64,000 nt of DNA, taken from assembly GCA_021396245.1 (NCBI GenBank), contig WNYE01000003.1, positions 620,001-684,000 on the forward strand, written 5' to 3'. Shown here piece by piece: positions 42,892 through 51,360 of the stretch; positions within the stretch are counted from its first letter, which is position 1; each line of letters starts with the position of its first letter. The notes below the pieces were generated by a model. It ran no database searches. It was not told the origin of the DNA and saw only the letters and a program-made list of their open reading frames with translations. This DNA comes from Sporothrix humicola. Lineage: Eukaryota; Ascomycota; Sordariomycetes; Ophiostomatales; Ophiostomataceae. Made by a program: the position numbers and the translations under genes.

Positions 42892-44361
42892 ATGGCCACC
42901 ATCAGCGTTACCACGCAGCACGAGATTGCGCCGGTCGACAGCAAGATCTTTTCGGGCTTTGTCGAGCACATGGGCCGCTGTGTCTATGGAGGACTCGTGC
43001 CCGCGACGCACCCGGAAGTGTCTGCGCTCGACGCGTGTGTCGACGGCTTCCGCAAAGATGTCTTGGACACGTTCAAGGAGCTCAAGCCGCCGCTGGTCCG
43101 CTACCCCGGCGGCAACTACTGCGCCAACTTTAACTGGCTCGACGGCGTCGGCCCCATGAGCGAGCGCAAGCCGCGCATCGACCTGGCCTGGCACAACACG
43201 GAGCCCAACACGTTTGGCACCAACGAGTTTGTGGCGTGGTGCCGGGCGGCCGAGATCGAGCCGTTCTTTTGCCTGAACATGGGCACGGGCGACCTGCGCG
43301 AGGCGCTCGCGTGGATCGAGTACTGCAACAGCGACGCCAACTCGCAGTGGGCCAATCTGCGGCGGAGCCACGGCATCGAGAAGCCCCATGGGATCAAGTA
43401 CTGGTGCCTGGGCAACGAAGTGTACGGCGACTGGCAGGTGGCGCAGATTTCGAAAGAGGTGTACGCGGCGCAGGCGATCCAGTGGGCCAAGGCCATTCGG
43501 CTGCTGGACCCGACGGTCAAGCTCGTGCTGTGCGGCCAGCACGGCTACAACGACTGGGACGAGTACGTGCTGCAGCAGTGCATCGAGTGGGTCGACTTCC
43601 ATTCTATTCACCTGTACTCGGACCAAAAGACACACGAGCAGGCCGTGTTTGCGCCGCGCATCGCCGAAAAGTGCATTGTCTGGACGCAGGCCATGATCGA
43701 CAAGGCCAGACACGCGAAGAAGGTTGAAAAGGAGGTCAAGATTTGCTTCGACGAGTGGAACGTCTGGAACCCCCAAGAGTACCCCGGCGACGAGGGCCAC
43801 GAGGAGATTTACAACGTGTCGGACATGCTGGGCGTCGCCAGCTGGCTCAACATCTTTGTGCGCCACGCCGACATTGTCGAGATAGCGTGCATCGCCCAGA
43901 GCGTCAACGTGCTGGCGCCGATCCGCACCAAGGAGGGCGACCTGGTCAAGCAGACCACCTGGTGGCCGTACGTGCTCATGTCGCAGTACTTGCGGGACGG
44001 CCGGTCGGTCAGCACCAATGCCAACTGCGCTTCGTTTACGGGTGAACTCACCGGGCAGCTCGCCCTCTTCCGGAACATGCTCACCAACCTGAAAGACCTG
44101 GACACGGCAGCCGTCGTCAGTGCCGACAACGTGCTCACACTCTCCGTGGTCAACACCAAGCTCGAGGACGTCGCGGTCGACCTGCAGATCGACGCGGCGA
44201 TCAAGGCCGGCCTCGAGAAGATCGAGGTGTCGGGCGAGCCGGGCGACGTCAACACGTTCGAGGACAAGGACAAGGTCGTGCCGGTGCGGACAGCGCTGTC
44301 GACGGACAAGAAAGTCGTGTTCAAGAGATGTTCCTACAACATGCTGAGATACCAGTTGTAG
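42892..44361 (+). CDS. GH51 alpha-L-arabinofuranosidase, intracellular type
   Basis: Single exon, 489 residues, with ATG in strong context (CACCACCATGG). No signal peptide, so intracellular. The (beta/alpha)8 GH51 catalytic domain spans about 1-370: FSGFVEHMGRCVYGG near the N-terminus, RYPGGNY, the acid/base Glu176 in GNEVYG, and the nucleophile Glu288 in CFDEWNVW. The C-terminal beta-sandwich runs to KVVFKRCSYNMLRYQL. The enzyme removes terminal L-arabinose from short arabino-oligosaccharides, completing the work of the divergent GH93-like enzyme after uptake. The 3' end of this gene is partly repeated, in decayed form, at 48860-48990. The antisense strand is also open over nearly the whole gene, a GC-bias effect. 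Confidence 0.93.
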   Translation: MATISVTTQHEIAPVDSKIFSGFVEHMGRCVYGGLVPATHPEVSALDACVDGFRKDVLDTFKELKPPLVRYPGGNYCANFNWLDGVGPMSERKPRIDLAWHNTEPNTFGTNEFVAWCRAAEIEPFFCLNMGTGDLREALAWIEYCNSDANSQWANLRRSHGIEKPHGIKYWCLGNEVYGDWQVAQISKEVYAAQAIQWAKAIRLLDPTVKLVLCGQHGYNDWDEYVLQQCIEWVDFHSIHLYSDQKTHEQAVFAPRIAEKCIVWTQAMIDKARHAKKVEKEVKICFDEWNVWNPQEYPGDEGHEEIYNVSDMLGVASWLNIFVRHADIVEIACIAQSVNVLAPIRTKEGDLVKQTTWWPYVLMSQYLRDGRSVSTNANCASFTGELTGQLALFRNMLTNLKDLDTAAVVSADNVLTLSVVNTKLEDVAVDLQIDAAIKAGLEKIEVSGEPGDVNTFEDKDKVVPVRTALSTDKKVVFKRCSYNMLRYQL

Positions 44362-44440
44362 AGGGGAGAGGGCAGGAGGACAAAGAATATAATAGAATTG
44401 ATTTATAGCTGGCAATCTTGCTCTCGTTCTCAGTATCAAT
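44314..44440 (+). repeat. Source copy of the direct repeat: GH51 3' end
   Basis: The last 48 bases of the GH51 gene (44314-44361) and the following about 80 bases match a second copy at 48860-48990 in the same orientation. The 48-base coding core differs at only two positions; similarity in the non-coding part is weaker but includes AATTTATAG/GATTTATAG. This is the intact copy. Confidence 0.75.
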
Positions 44441-44507
44441 GTCGGCGGAAAGTAGCGACGCAAAACACAAAAGGCAAAACGCTCAAACCGCTCAAAACGC
44501 TCAAAAC

Positions 44508-45959
44508 TCAATTTCGAACCACATTTCGAACCACGAAAATCCTTATGTCCCGCGTTTTCTCCACCTTTTCCTCGTCCAGGGAGTACACAGGGTAACCGGG
44601 GATATGAGCCTCCGGTAGGGTGATTGACTCGGGCGGAATGTACTCGGTGGCATCGTCCAGGCCTTTGTCTTCGCGATATGCGCGGTCCGGAACATAGAGG
44701 CGTTTGTCAATGGTGTTGGCCCAGCGATGCTTGAGCCAGCCGTTGAACGCGGGCTTGCGCTGGTGGTAGACATGCGGGATCCAGGCCGTGAATTTGATCT
44801 GTGTATCGCCCCAAAAGCGGTGCATGGGGCAGGCCAGAGCGGTTGGCCGGGGCCGCCGCCGGCCCTTACGGATCCAGCGCGAGGAGACCACGAACGCGAA
44901 GCCAAAGTCGACAACCACCACGGACCGTGATTTCGCGTCGCCATTAGTGTTGCCATTAGTGTTTCTATTAGCGTTACCAGCAGTGTACGTGTTGACCGGT
45001 ACGTGAAGAGCAGAATCCAAGACAATAATGTTACGCGGATGAAAGTCGGCGTGGGCAAGGCCCAAATACTCGAGCTCACACTGGCACTCCATCACCTCGG
45101 CCATAATTTCGAGCCGCTTCGGGATGGGCATCGTGTCGACCACACCGTCGACCAACAACTTGAACATGTTGGTGCCGGCGATGTACTCGATAAGGATCAT
45201 GCGTACGGGGCGCGTCGCGGGCCGGTCCGCGTTCCCGTCCTGCGGTACCGGCAGGTCGAAGGTGAACGAGCCGTAGTACGCCGGCGTGAAGCGGCCATCG
45301 GCACTCACGCTGCGCAGATACGAATACGCATGGACCTCGGTAGCATAGTCCCTGTCGGCGCAGAACGACACGTCTGCCCCACACAAGTCGTCTGTCGTGT
45401 AGTAGACGCCGTCGTAGATTTTGGCCACGTAGGATAGATCGTTGCGCAGGCCCTCTCCTTCAATCCGGCAGCGAAGGATCTGTGATCCGTGATCGGCACG
45501 GACTGCAATTTGGTCGGTAATGTGCAACGTGTACACACGGTCCATGTTTGCATCGTCGGCTCCTGTGTCGTCTTTGCCGTCTTTGCCGTCTTTCACTTTG
45601 TCTTTCTCTTCCTCGCCTGCCTCCTCCTCGCCTGCCTCTCCCTCGTCTTCCTCATCTTCCTCTTCTGATTCTGATTCTGGCTCATCTGCTTCCGGCGGCC
45701 ATTCTTGGGGTGGCTTTCGGAGGCACCGCTCGAGCAACGTCAGGCTTTCCAGTGATGGAACCCAGTAGTTTTCGTGCTTCCGCATCAGGTCGCTGCCGAC
45801 GCCGTATCGACCTTGGAATGGCGGCGGCGCTCGATGCCGCCGAATGGAAAAGCTTCGCCCGGCATGGTAGGGAAAGTCGGCGGGAAGTGGGGGGTATGGT
45901 CTTGTATCGTACTTGTACAGTTGTCCCGTTGAGGGTATAAAGTCGAAGTTGAAGTCCAT
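44508..45959 (-). CDS. Protein-kinase-like fold protein with acidic insert
   Basis: Single exon, 483 residues from ATG 45959 (MDFNFDFIPS); the frame runs upstream to 46130 but that part is irregular and probably leader. After an N-terminal region comes a very acidic stretch (about 111-150, Glu/Asp with Ser/Gly/Lys). The kinase-like core follows: Lys180 in SYVAKIYDG as the ATP-binding lysine, the hinge-like RMILIEYIAG, the catalytic loop HADFHPRN with Asp305 and Asn310, and DFG at Asp351. HxDxxxxN instead of HRDxxxxN is typical of atypical fungal and aminoglycoside-kinase-like proteins, and the essential residues suggest activity. The C-terminal part is rich in aromatic and basic residues. It is divergent from the nuclease-like gene at 47126. 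No substrate assigned. Confidence 0.75.
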   Translation of the reverse strand: MDFNFDFIPSTGQLYKYDTRPYPPLPADFPYHAGRSFSIRRHRAPPPFQGRYGVGSDLMRKHENYWVPSLESLTLLERCLRKPPQEWPPEADEPESESEEEDEEDEGEAGEEEAGEEEKDKVKDGKDGKDDTGADDANMDRVYTLHITDQIAVRADHGSQILRCRIEGEGLRNDLSYVAKIYDGVYYTTDDLCGADVSFCADRDYATEVHAYSYLRSVSADGRFTPAYYGSFTFDLPVPQDGNADRPATRPVRMILIEYIAGTNMFKLLVDGVVDTMPIPKRLEIMAEVMECQCELEYLGLAHADFHPRNIIVLDSALHVPVNTYTAGNANRNTNGNTNGDAKSRSVVVVDFGFAFVVSSRWIRKGRRRPRPTALACPMHRFWGDTQIKFTAWIPHVYHQRKPAFNGWLKHRWANTIDKRLYVPDRAYREDKGLDDATEYIPPESITLPEAHIPGYPVYSLDEEKVEKTRDIRIFVVRNVVRN

Positions 45960-47125
45960 TGTCGCGTTGTGGGTGTGAAGGAGGGGACATGCAAACATGC
46001 GGCAATGGTAAATGTTTCGACGGCACAAATGATGGACGTGGTATGTACAGAAGAAAAGATGCTTGAAGAAAAGGAGAACGCCAGAATGTGTGGCTCCCAG
46101 GCGGAGGGCTAACATGATGCTAAGTGTCACGTAACACCTAGCCCAACAACAAACGACTGCGCGGCCCAGCGAAGATCAATCTGCTGATGATCACGTGGAT
46201 AGTCACATGATGTTTTCGAATAATCTGTAAATTCAGATTGTCAGAAGCAACGACAAAGGTTCAGTCTGGCAATCGAGCGAAAGAATTCCGGTCTTTATTT
46301 TTAGTCCAGGTCGTCAATATTTCAAAGACGCCAAATATAGCAAATATCTCACCTGGCGGGAACCAAACAAAGACGCCAAGTATAGCAAATATCTCACCTG
46401 GCGGGAAACAAAAACAGTTTTGGGGGCGTATAAGGGAGTTGAAACACGCTCAACCTGCCTACAAGAGCAATGGGTTGGCCTAGAACAGAGACCGCGTTTA
46501 AAATAGGACATTCAAAGGGCGACTATGAGATGACCAGGCAAAAAATGGCGAGGGGGCTTTGGGAATGCTACTCACCCGTCAAATAAATTGTCTTCTTTCG
46601 GGGACTTCATCGGCCCTCTTTGTTTTGCTCACCGCCGCATGGGAAATGACGCCAGGGCTGTGGCCAGAGGACCTCAATGGAACCAAGAGGAGTCCATCCA
46701 GGTCCCTTCAATACTGCAGCAAAATACCAGTCATTCTATGCATCCCATTGCGCATCGACGAGAGCTGTGTAACCGGCTCCAATGTGCCTGTGTGGGCCGA
46801 CCAAGAGACAAAGAGGCCAAATATGAATTTTAAGCGCGTGCAACGAGTGCTGGCGATAGCATCGCCCTTTGTCAGACATTGCCATAGCCTCGCCTTCCTG
46901 AATAGAACGTCGCTGTGCTATTTGGAGATGCCAAGGCTTGCGTTGAAGGAGTTTCTTTCCATCGATGAAGCCTATTTAGATCCTGCAGTCCCCCATCTCT
47001 CTTGTCTCCGTGCGTTCTCTAGCCACATCCTGATCACTCTCCTTGCAAGCAATCATTGCAAGCGACCATATCCCTTTCTGTTCCGTATTTTTTTTTTCTG
47101 CTACTTTCCTCTAACCGAATCCAGC
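45960..47125. promoter_or_regulatory. Divergent region between the kinase-like and nuclease-like genes
   Basis: About 1.2 kb. It contains the 45-bp tandem repeat described separately, and a pyrimidine-rich stretch with a T run (47088-47099) just before the ATG at 47126. A plus-strand frame is open from 46565 into the downstream gene, but its translation over 46565-47125 is irregular and I treat it as leader. Likely shared promoter. Confidence 0.45.
46323..46412 (+). repeat. Tandem direct repeat, 45-bp period, two copies
   Basis: Units 46323-46367 and 46368-46412 begin CAAAGACGCCAA and share TATAGCAAATATCTCACC and GGCGGGAA; I count one base change within the first 40 positions. It lies in the divergent promoter between the kinase-like and nuclease-like genes. 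It could be a recent slippage product or a double protein-binding site. Confidence 0.85.
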
Positions 47126-48019
47126 ATGGGTCTCCTTTTGGAGTCGTTTGACGAGGAAGTCGAATTTGGAAGCCTTGTTGTCGAGCCCCTTGAACGTCCT
47201 CCAGCAACAGAGTCCGGATATTCCACACGGACGGCAGAAGCACCCGCAAGGAACATCAGAGTTCCGTATTCGGCATGGAACGCCCTTGCCAGTGTCGCTC
47301 TCCGGAAGATGAGAGACAGAGGGCACCTTGCAAACGACCGAACACCGAGATGGAACGACGCTAGACTCATCAACGTGGAGGCCGATGTTGCCGACGCATC
47401 ATCCTTGCAGCTACTGCATGCTGTCGATGCTGTTCTATGCAAGTATCTCCCCGCGCCTGTACGCTTCATGTGCCAGCCCACTGTCACTATCGACCACGAG
47501 TCCGTTCGTGCGGACCGCGTCTGGGCGGTGGGTTCGTCCGATAACATCCTCGGCATCGACAGCTTCTTCGCGATCCTGGACTTCAAGAGGCCCACCCTCA
47601 TCAACCCCCTCGAGTTCAGCCAATCCACTTCGTGGGCTGCCTTTAGCAGCGCGGACCCGATCATGCAGCCCGAACCGGCCTTTTCGGGGAATGCTGAAAT
47701 CCTCATGAAACAAGCCGTTGCCTACGGCAATAAATACGGGACAAGATACGTTGCCTTCTTCGATTGGTACACCTTGGTACTTGTCGTTTTGGCTCAAATT
47801 GAGGATAAGATTGGCGGTGAATATTGCTTTATTACCGTCGTCACGGACAGGGCTGAGCTGAGACGTGCTCTTCTAGGGTTTCTCATCCGGGCACACAGTG
47901 GCGTTGACTTTGACTTTTCCGACTTAGTGGGCGAGTCAAGCGTCACTGAAAAGCGGAAGCCATCCAAAGATAAAGGCAGCGGCTCGGGTAGCGGTTTGCT
48001 TGGTGGTCGCAGGCGGTAA
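47126..48019 (+). CDS. Hypothetical protein with PD-(D/E)XK-nuclease-like core
   Basis: 297 residues from ATG 47126, chosen because sequence before it is pyrimidine-rich leader. The centre reads like a PD-(D/E)XK fold: SFFAILDFKRPTLINP places Asp152 and Lys154 as the (D/E)XK pair at the end of a beta strand, then a helix with Gln196 (LMKQAVAYGNKYGT), followed by a hydrophobic strand YVAFFDWYTLVLV. This order (strand-DXK, KQ-AxY helix, YVxxFDW strand) is that of RecB-like nuclease domains in several fungal families. An upstream acidic residue completing the site is not certain (Asp139 or Asp145). The C-terminus is a Lys/Arg and Gly/Ser tail that may be a nuclear signal. No family name recognised; the fold call is by eye. 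Confidence 0.62.
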   Translation: MGLLLESFDEEVEFGSLVVEPLERPPATESGYSTRTAEAPARNIRVPYSAWNALASVALRKMRDRGHLANDRTPRWNDARLINVEADVADASSLQLLHAVDAVLCKYLPAPVRFMCQPTVTIDHESVRADRVWAVGSSDNILGIDSFFAILDFKRPTLINPLEFSQSTSWAAFSSADPIMQPEPAFSGNAEILMKQAVAYGNKYGTRYVAFFDWYTLVLVVLAQIEDKIGGEYCFITVVTDRAELRRALLGFLIRAHSGVDFDFSDLVGESSVTEKRKPSKDKGSGSGSGLLGGRRR

Positions 48020-48159
48020 ATGCATCGATACAGCACTCGTCACATTCGAAGGTTTATCAGCACCTGTACGCACCATCAGCATTAGCGGGCGTCACGGAAG
48101 TGGTAGCAGAAGGCAACAGTGCGAGGAGACAAGCAGTGGGACAGTTTTGTTTGCTGATT

Positions 48160-48530
48160 TGTTTTATCTTTTTATTAAATGTCTACTCTTACTATAACGT
48201 TAACGGTGCACAAAGGTATAAACCCCTGTGCAAGCATACTTAACGCATTATTTATACAATCAAAAAAATAAAACATTACATTATCAAATTTAAGTTTTAT
48301 AAAAAAATCTATCCTATTTTTACTTAATAAATATAAATACTGTGACCGTAAAAAATTCTTCGAATTTTTACCTTATTTTAACTACCTTTAAAAGACAATA
48401 ATTGTTACAACGAAAGTGTATTCTTTTACTTTTTATATAACTTCGTTTTTAAAGCCTTTTATAAGCTACCAGTTTACCGAAATCGATAATTTACTACTTT
48501 AAGCGCCGGATACATCTGTTGAATTCGGGA
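48160..48530. other. AT-rich island, possible RIP-mutated remnant
   Basis: Long runs of A and T (for example TTTATTAAATG, ATAAAAAAATCTATCC, TTTTTACCTTATTTTAAC) in a window whose genes are GC-rich; TpA steps are frequent. Such islands in Sordariomycetes often are repeats mutated by RIP (C to T in duplicated DNA). I could not compute RIP indices and see no recognisable transposon protein. Confidence 0.45.
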
Positions 48531-48534
48531 CTAG

Positions 48535-48720
48535 AAGCTACAGGCCCGTCACCGTGTCTATCTTCGATCTGGGCCTCACCGAAGCGGCCGGCTACGCCGC
48601 CAGCTACACCGACGCGCCGCCTGGAACGGCAACGGCACCACCGTCACCGCCACTGACAGTTTCACCGTCTACATCACGCCACGCAGTCGTCTCTGTTCCA
48701 GTTTGTCACGCTTTACAGTT
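48535..48720 (+). pseudogene. Broken coding-like fragment of unknown origin
   Basis: A GC-rich patch between two AT-rich ones. One frame gives WNGNGTTVTATDSFTVYITP, which looks like a beta-strand-rich secreted domain, but no frame is open across the patch and no start or partner exon is visible. It might be part of a lost carbohydrate-active or adhesin-like gene. Origin unknown. Confidence 0.25.
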
Positions 48721-48859
48721 TGGCTTCAAAGTGTGTACGACGTACATGGATGTCCTTGCACTGGTGACTATATGTGCTCATGGTCTCAGTTGATTATTTA
48801 CATGGCATCAACAATATTTTCTCAGACACCCCTACGCCTCGACATGAACACCACCAAAG

Positions 48860-48990
48860 GTCGTGTTCAAGAGATGCTCCTACACCATGCTGAGATACCA
48901 GTTGTAGGTGGAGAGAGGGACAGCTGATAGAGAAAGAAAATATATTAGATTTCAATTTATAGTTAGCCATATACTGTGTAATCTTACACT
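48860..48990 (+). pseudogene. Decayed partial copy of the GH51 3' end
   Basis: Bases 48860-48907 match the last 48 bases of the GH51 gene (44314-44361) with two differences and end at the same stop codon; similarity goes on weakly for about 80 bases past the stop. Upstream, the GH51 frame meets a TGA within 15 bases, so this is only a terminal fragment with no coding role. The two copies are direct repeats about 4.5 kb apart and bracket the kinase-like and nuclease-like genes. Confidence 0.75.
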
Positions 48991-49911
48991 TTATTTTAGT
49001 TTCGTTAAAGCAACAGCAGAGTTTATATCTTGCTTGATAACAGGGACGAGAATTTTACGAAATATTCACACCCCTCGCCGGCGTCCCTCTCGGCCTTCCT
49101 CATCTCCCTTAAACCCTGCCTTACTTTCTGCCCTTTCCGGCAACGAACACCGCCGCTCTATCTTACCGCGAGCAGCGGGCCGGGGTTCAGCGACCAGCTC
49201 GAGGATGGTTCGACACGCGCAGGGGCTCGTCCTCAAGCCGACTTGTCTGCCTACTCCGCAAGGACTTGGCGCAGGTTCGCATCCGCGCCACAATGTCGCC
49301 TGCATCGCCAACGCCGCCACCGCTCGCATTAATTTTATGTTCATCAATGTAGCGGTAGAAAGGCCCCGAGCTCCGTGGCGCACACACCGGGCACGGGCGA
49401 GCACAGGTTGATCGGGTCATTGGGGTGGCAACGCCTTTTGCTCTTCTAACAACGGAATTTGATATTGAGTCAAAGAATGCCAACAATGTGGCGTTGCGTT
49501 GTGTAGGAATGCGAAAAAAAAAACCAAAAAAAACCAAAAAAAAAACATGATGGCATAAGTGGCTTTGTCGAGGTTGAACAGGTGCTTCTTTTTCTCCATT
49601 TGCAGGGGTTCCATCTGATTTTATTGTCTTTTGATAAAAAACAGTCCTATTTCAGTGGTCGAGGGACTCATAGGTAATACTCTGAGTAGAGTATGCTTCG
49701 GCAACTAAGTGCAGCACGAGGTGAGCCGGAATTAGGAAGCCCCCAATCCTGATGTGTGGCGCAGGTAGTTATATTTAGAAATATTCCGACCCCTCAACCC
49801 CAACTGGCATTGCTCTTTCCCATATATTGTATGCTGCCTATGCCTTTTTCGAGATTTCTCTGATCGCACAGGACTTTCCACCCCAGCTTCAAACTACAAC
49901 GTATAAACGCC

Positions 49912-51360
49912 ATGCGACCGCATGTCAGCACATCCAGCCCAGAGCTGGGAGTCGAAATCTCCGGTCGCAAAACCCGGCTTAGCCCTGGTGAGGTTGTCAA
50001 CGGCCATGTTTATCGGAATCGACCAACCAGCAGCGCAAGCGCCCGGCTCACAATCGCGCTGCACGGGAAGGCCCAGTCCAGCGCAAAAAGGGCAGCGGGC
50101 TACACTCACATCACGTCTTTGGGCCAGTGCAACCTCGTCGATCCGCGCAAGACGATGCAGGTTCTGCAGCGAGACGACGCTTTGGAGATTGGGTCGGAGG
50201 GCCGCCAGTGGCCTTTTAGCATCGCCGTTCCGACGTCTCTCGATAGCGCGCTCACGGCCCAGTATGCCTCGCAGCAGCTAAGCTACCTACCTCTCGCGGC
50301 CGATGCAGCCGACCCTCAGCCGCTTCCGTCTGTCTTCAGCTTCACAGGCCACAAGCCTGCTCTCGCCCTTGGCGCATTTGTTGAGTACTATCTTGAGGCA
50401 GAGCTCCACCTCTCTGACGGAGCGAAAAGCACCCTGACGCGTCGGAACATGCCCAAGAGCTATAGCGCTGTCCTGCCGCTGCGAATCGAGCTGGTCTCCA
50501 TTGGGGTCCCTTTTCCGGACGTCAAACTGAGAGCGCAAACGTTTCTCCGGACCATCTCCTCGCAGAAGCTTGTACCTGGGATGGAAGACGCGCGGTTGTC
50601 TCTCTCCCAAAGAGCACAGAAGCTGGTGGGCTCGTCCAAGGTTCCCAAGCTGGTGTTTCGCGCGCTCGTCGATGTTTCAACTCGCCTACAGCTCGGAGAC
50701 GAGCGCAGCGTGCCCTTCCGTGTCCGCCTTGAACCGGTCTGGGACAACACCACGGCCGATGTCGCCCGCGGGGCGCCACAGACCATGGAGGTGGACTATT
50801 TTGGCGTCCAAATCAAAGCCACGACGGAGATGAAAGTTGTCAACGCCATCGGACACAGGGTCTTCTCGGTGCTCCACGAATCGCACGGGGTGGAGGTGGT
50901 CGAGATAAACAGAACCAGCAAGGGGAGCAAGCCTAAGCCCGGGCGAAGGATCGAGATACCTTGTATCGGAGCAGGCAATCCCGGGTCTGTGCCGGTGGAT
51001 CTGGGAAATCTGAGTAATTTTAGCCTGGGCAGCGCGACCCTCGTCAATGTTGCAAAACAGCGCGGTGCAAAGTTGTATCCCGACTTCGCTACATACAACA
51101 TCAAGCAGCGTCACCAGCTGTTGTGGCAGCTGCAGGGAACTATCGCGGGCGAGAAAGTCAAGCTCGACGGCAGCGTCCGCGTCACGCTGCTGCCACCGCC
51201 ACCCTCGGAAGACGGCTACCTGGCGGAACTTGAGGCGCCCGGGCGGCCTGCTGAACTCGAGGCGCCGCAAGAACCTGCCGGAGGCATTGCGGCACGAGGG
51301 CATGCAGAACTGGAAGCACCGCATGGAGTCACAGAACTCGAGACGAGAGAGAGAGGATAG
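49912..51360 (+). CDS. Arrestin-like fold protein
   Basis: Single exon, 482 residues. The start MRPHVSTSSPELGVEISGRK with TRLSPGEVVNGHVYR is the first arrestin beta-sandwich (arrestin_N: a strand, then SPGEVVNGxV). ARLTIALHGKAQS and YYLEAELH follow; the second sandwich is about 230-430 (KLVFRALVDVSTRLQLGDE, LLWQLQGTIAGEKVKLDGSV). The C-terminus has four degenerate copies of an AELEAP unit with varied spacers. No PPxY motif seen, so a Rsp5-adaptor role of the classic kind is not shown. Fungal arrestin-like proteins link cargo or receptors to ubiquitination or endocytosis, but many copies have unknown roles. Both flanks are decayed sequence, so this may be an accessory copy. Confidence 0.75.
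   Translation: MRPHVSTSSPELGVEISGRKTRLSPGEVVNGHVYRNRPTSSASARLTIALHGKAQSSAKRAAGYTHITSLGQCNLVDPRKTMQVLQRDDALEIGSEGRQWPFSIAVPTSLDSALTAQYASQQLSYLPLAADAADPQPLPSVFSFTGHKPALALGAFVEYYLEAELHLSDGAKSTLTRRNMPKSYSAVLPLRIELVSIGVPFPDVKLRAQTFLRTISSQKLVPGMEDARLSLSQRAQKLVGSSKVPKLVFRALVDVSTRLQLGDERSVPFRVRLEPVWDNTTADVARGAPQTMEVDYFGVQIKATTEMKVVNAIGHRVFSVLHESHGVEVVEINRTSKGSKPKPGRRIEIPCIGAGNPGSVPVDLGNLSNFSLGSATLVNVAKQRGAKLYPDFATYNIKQRHQLLWQLQGTIAGEKVKLDGSVRVTLLPPPPSEDGYLAELEAPGRPAELEAPQEPAGGIAARGHAELEAPHGVTELETRERG

Larger units (their letters stand above)
48020..49911. other. Decayed, compositionally mosaic region
   Basis: About 1.9 kb with no intact gene. 48160-48530 is very AT-rich; 48535-48680 is GC-rich and reads like a broken coding fragment (one frame gives WNGNGTTVTATDSFTVYITP); 48860-48990 is the GH51 3'-end copy; 48990-49070 is AT-rich again; 49070-49420 is GC-rich with no intact frame; 49505-49545 is A-rich. 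This patchwork suggests several rounds of insertion, duplication and decay. Confidence 0.5.

Noticed and set aside
42823..44511. 562-codon open frame antisense to the GH51 gene
   Set aside because: It mirrors the GC-rich codons of GH51; the translation is Val/Arg/Leu/His-rich noise with no domain, while the sense frame has all GH51 catalytic motifs.
46565..47125. In-frame upstream extension of the nuclease-like gene
   Set aside because: Irregular composition ending in a pyrimidine and T run right before ATG 47126; reads as leader, not protein.
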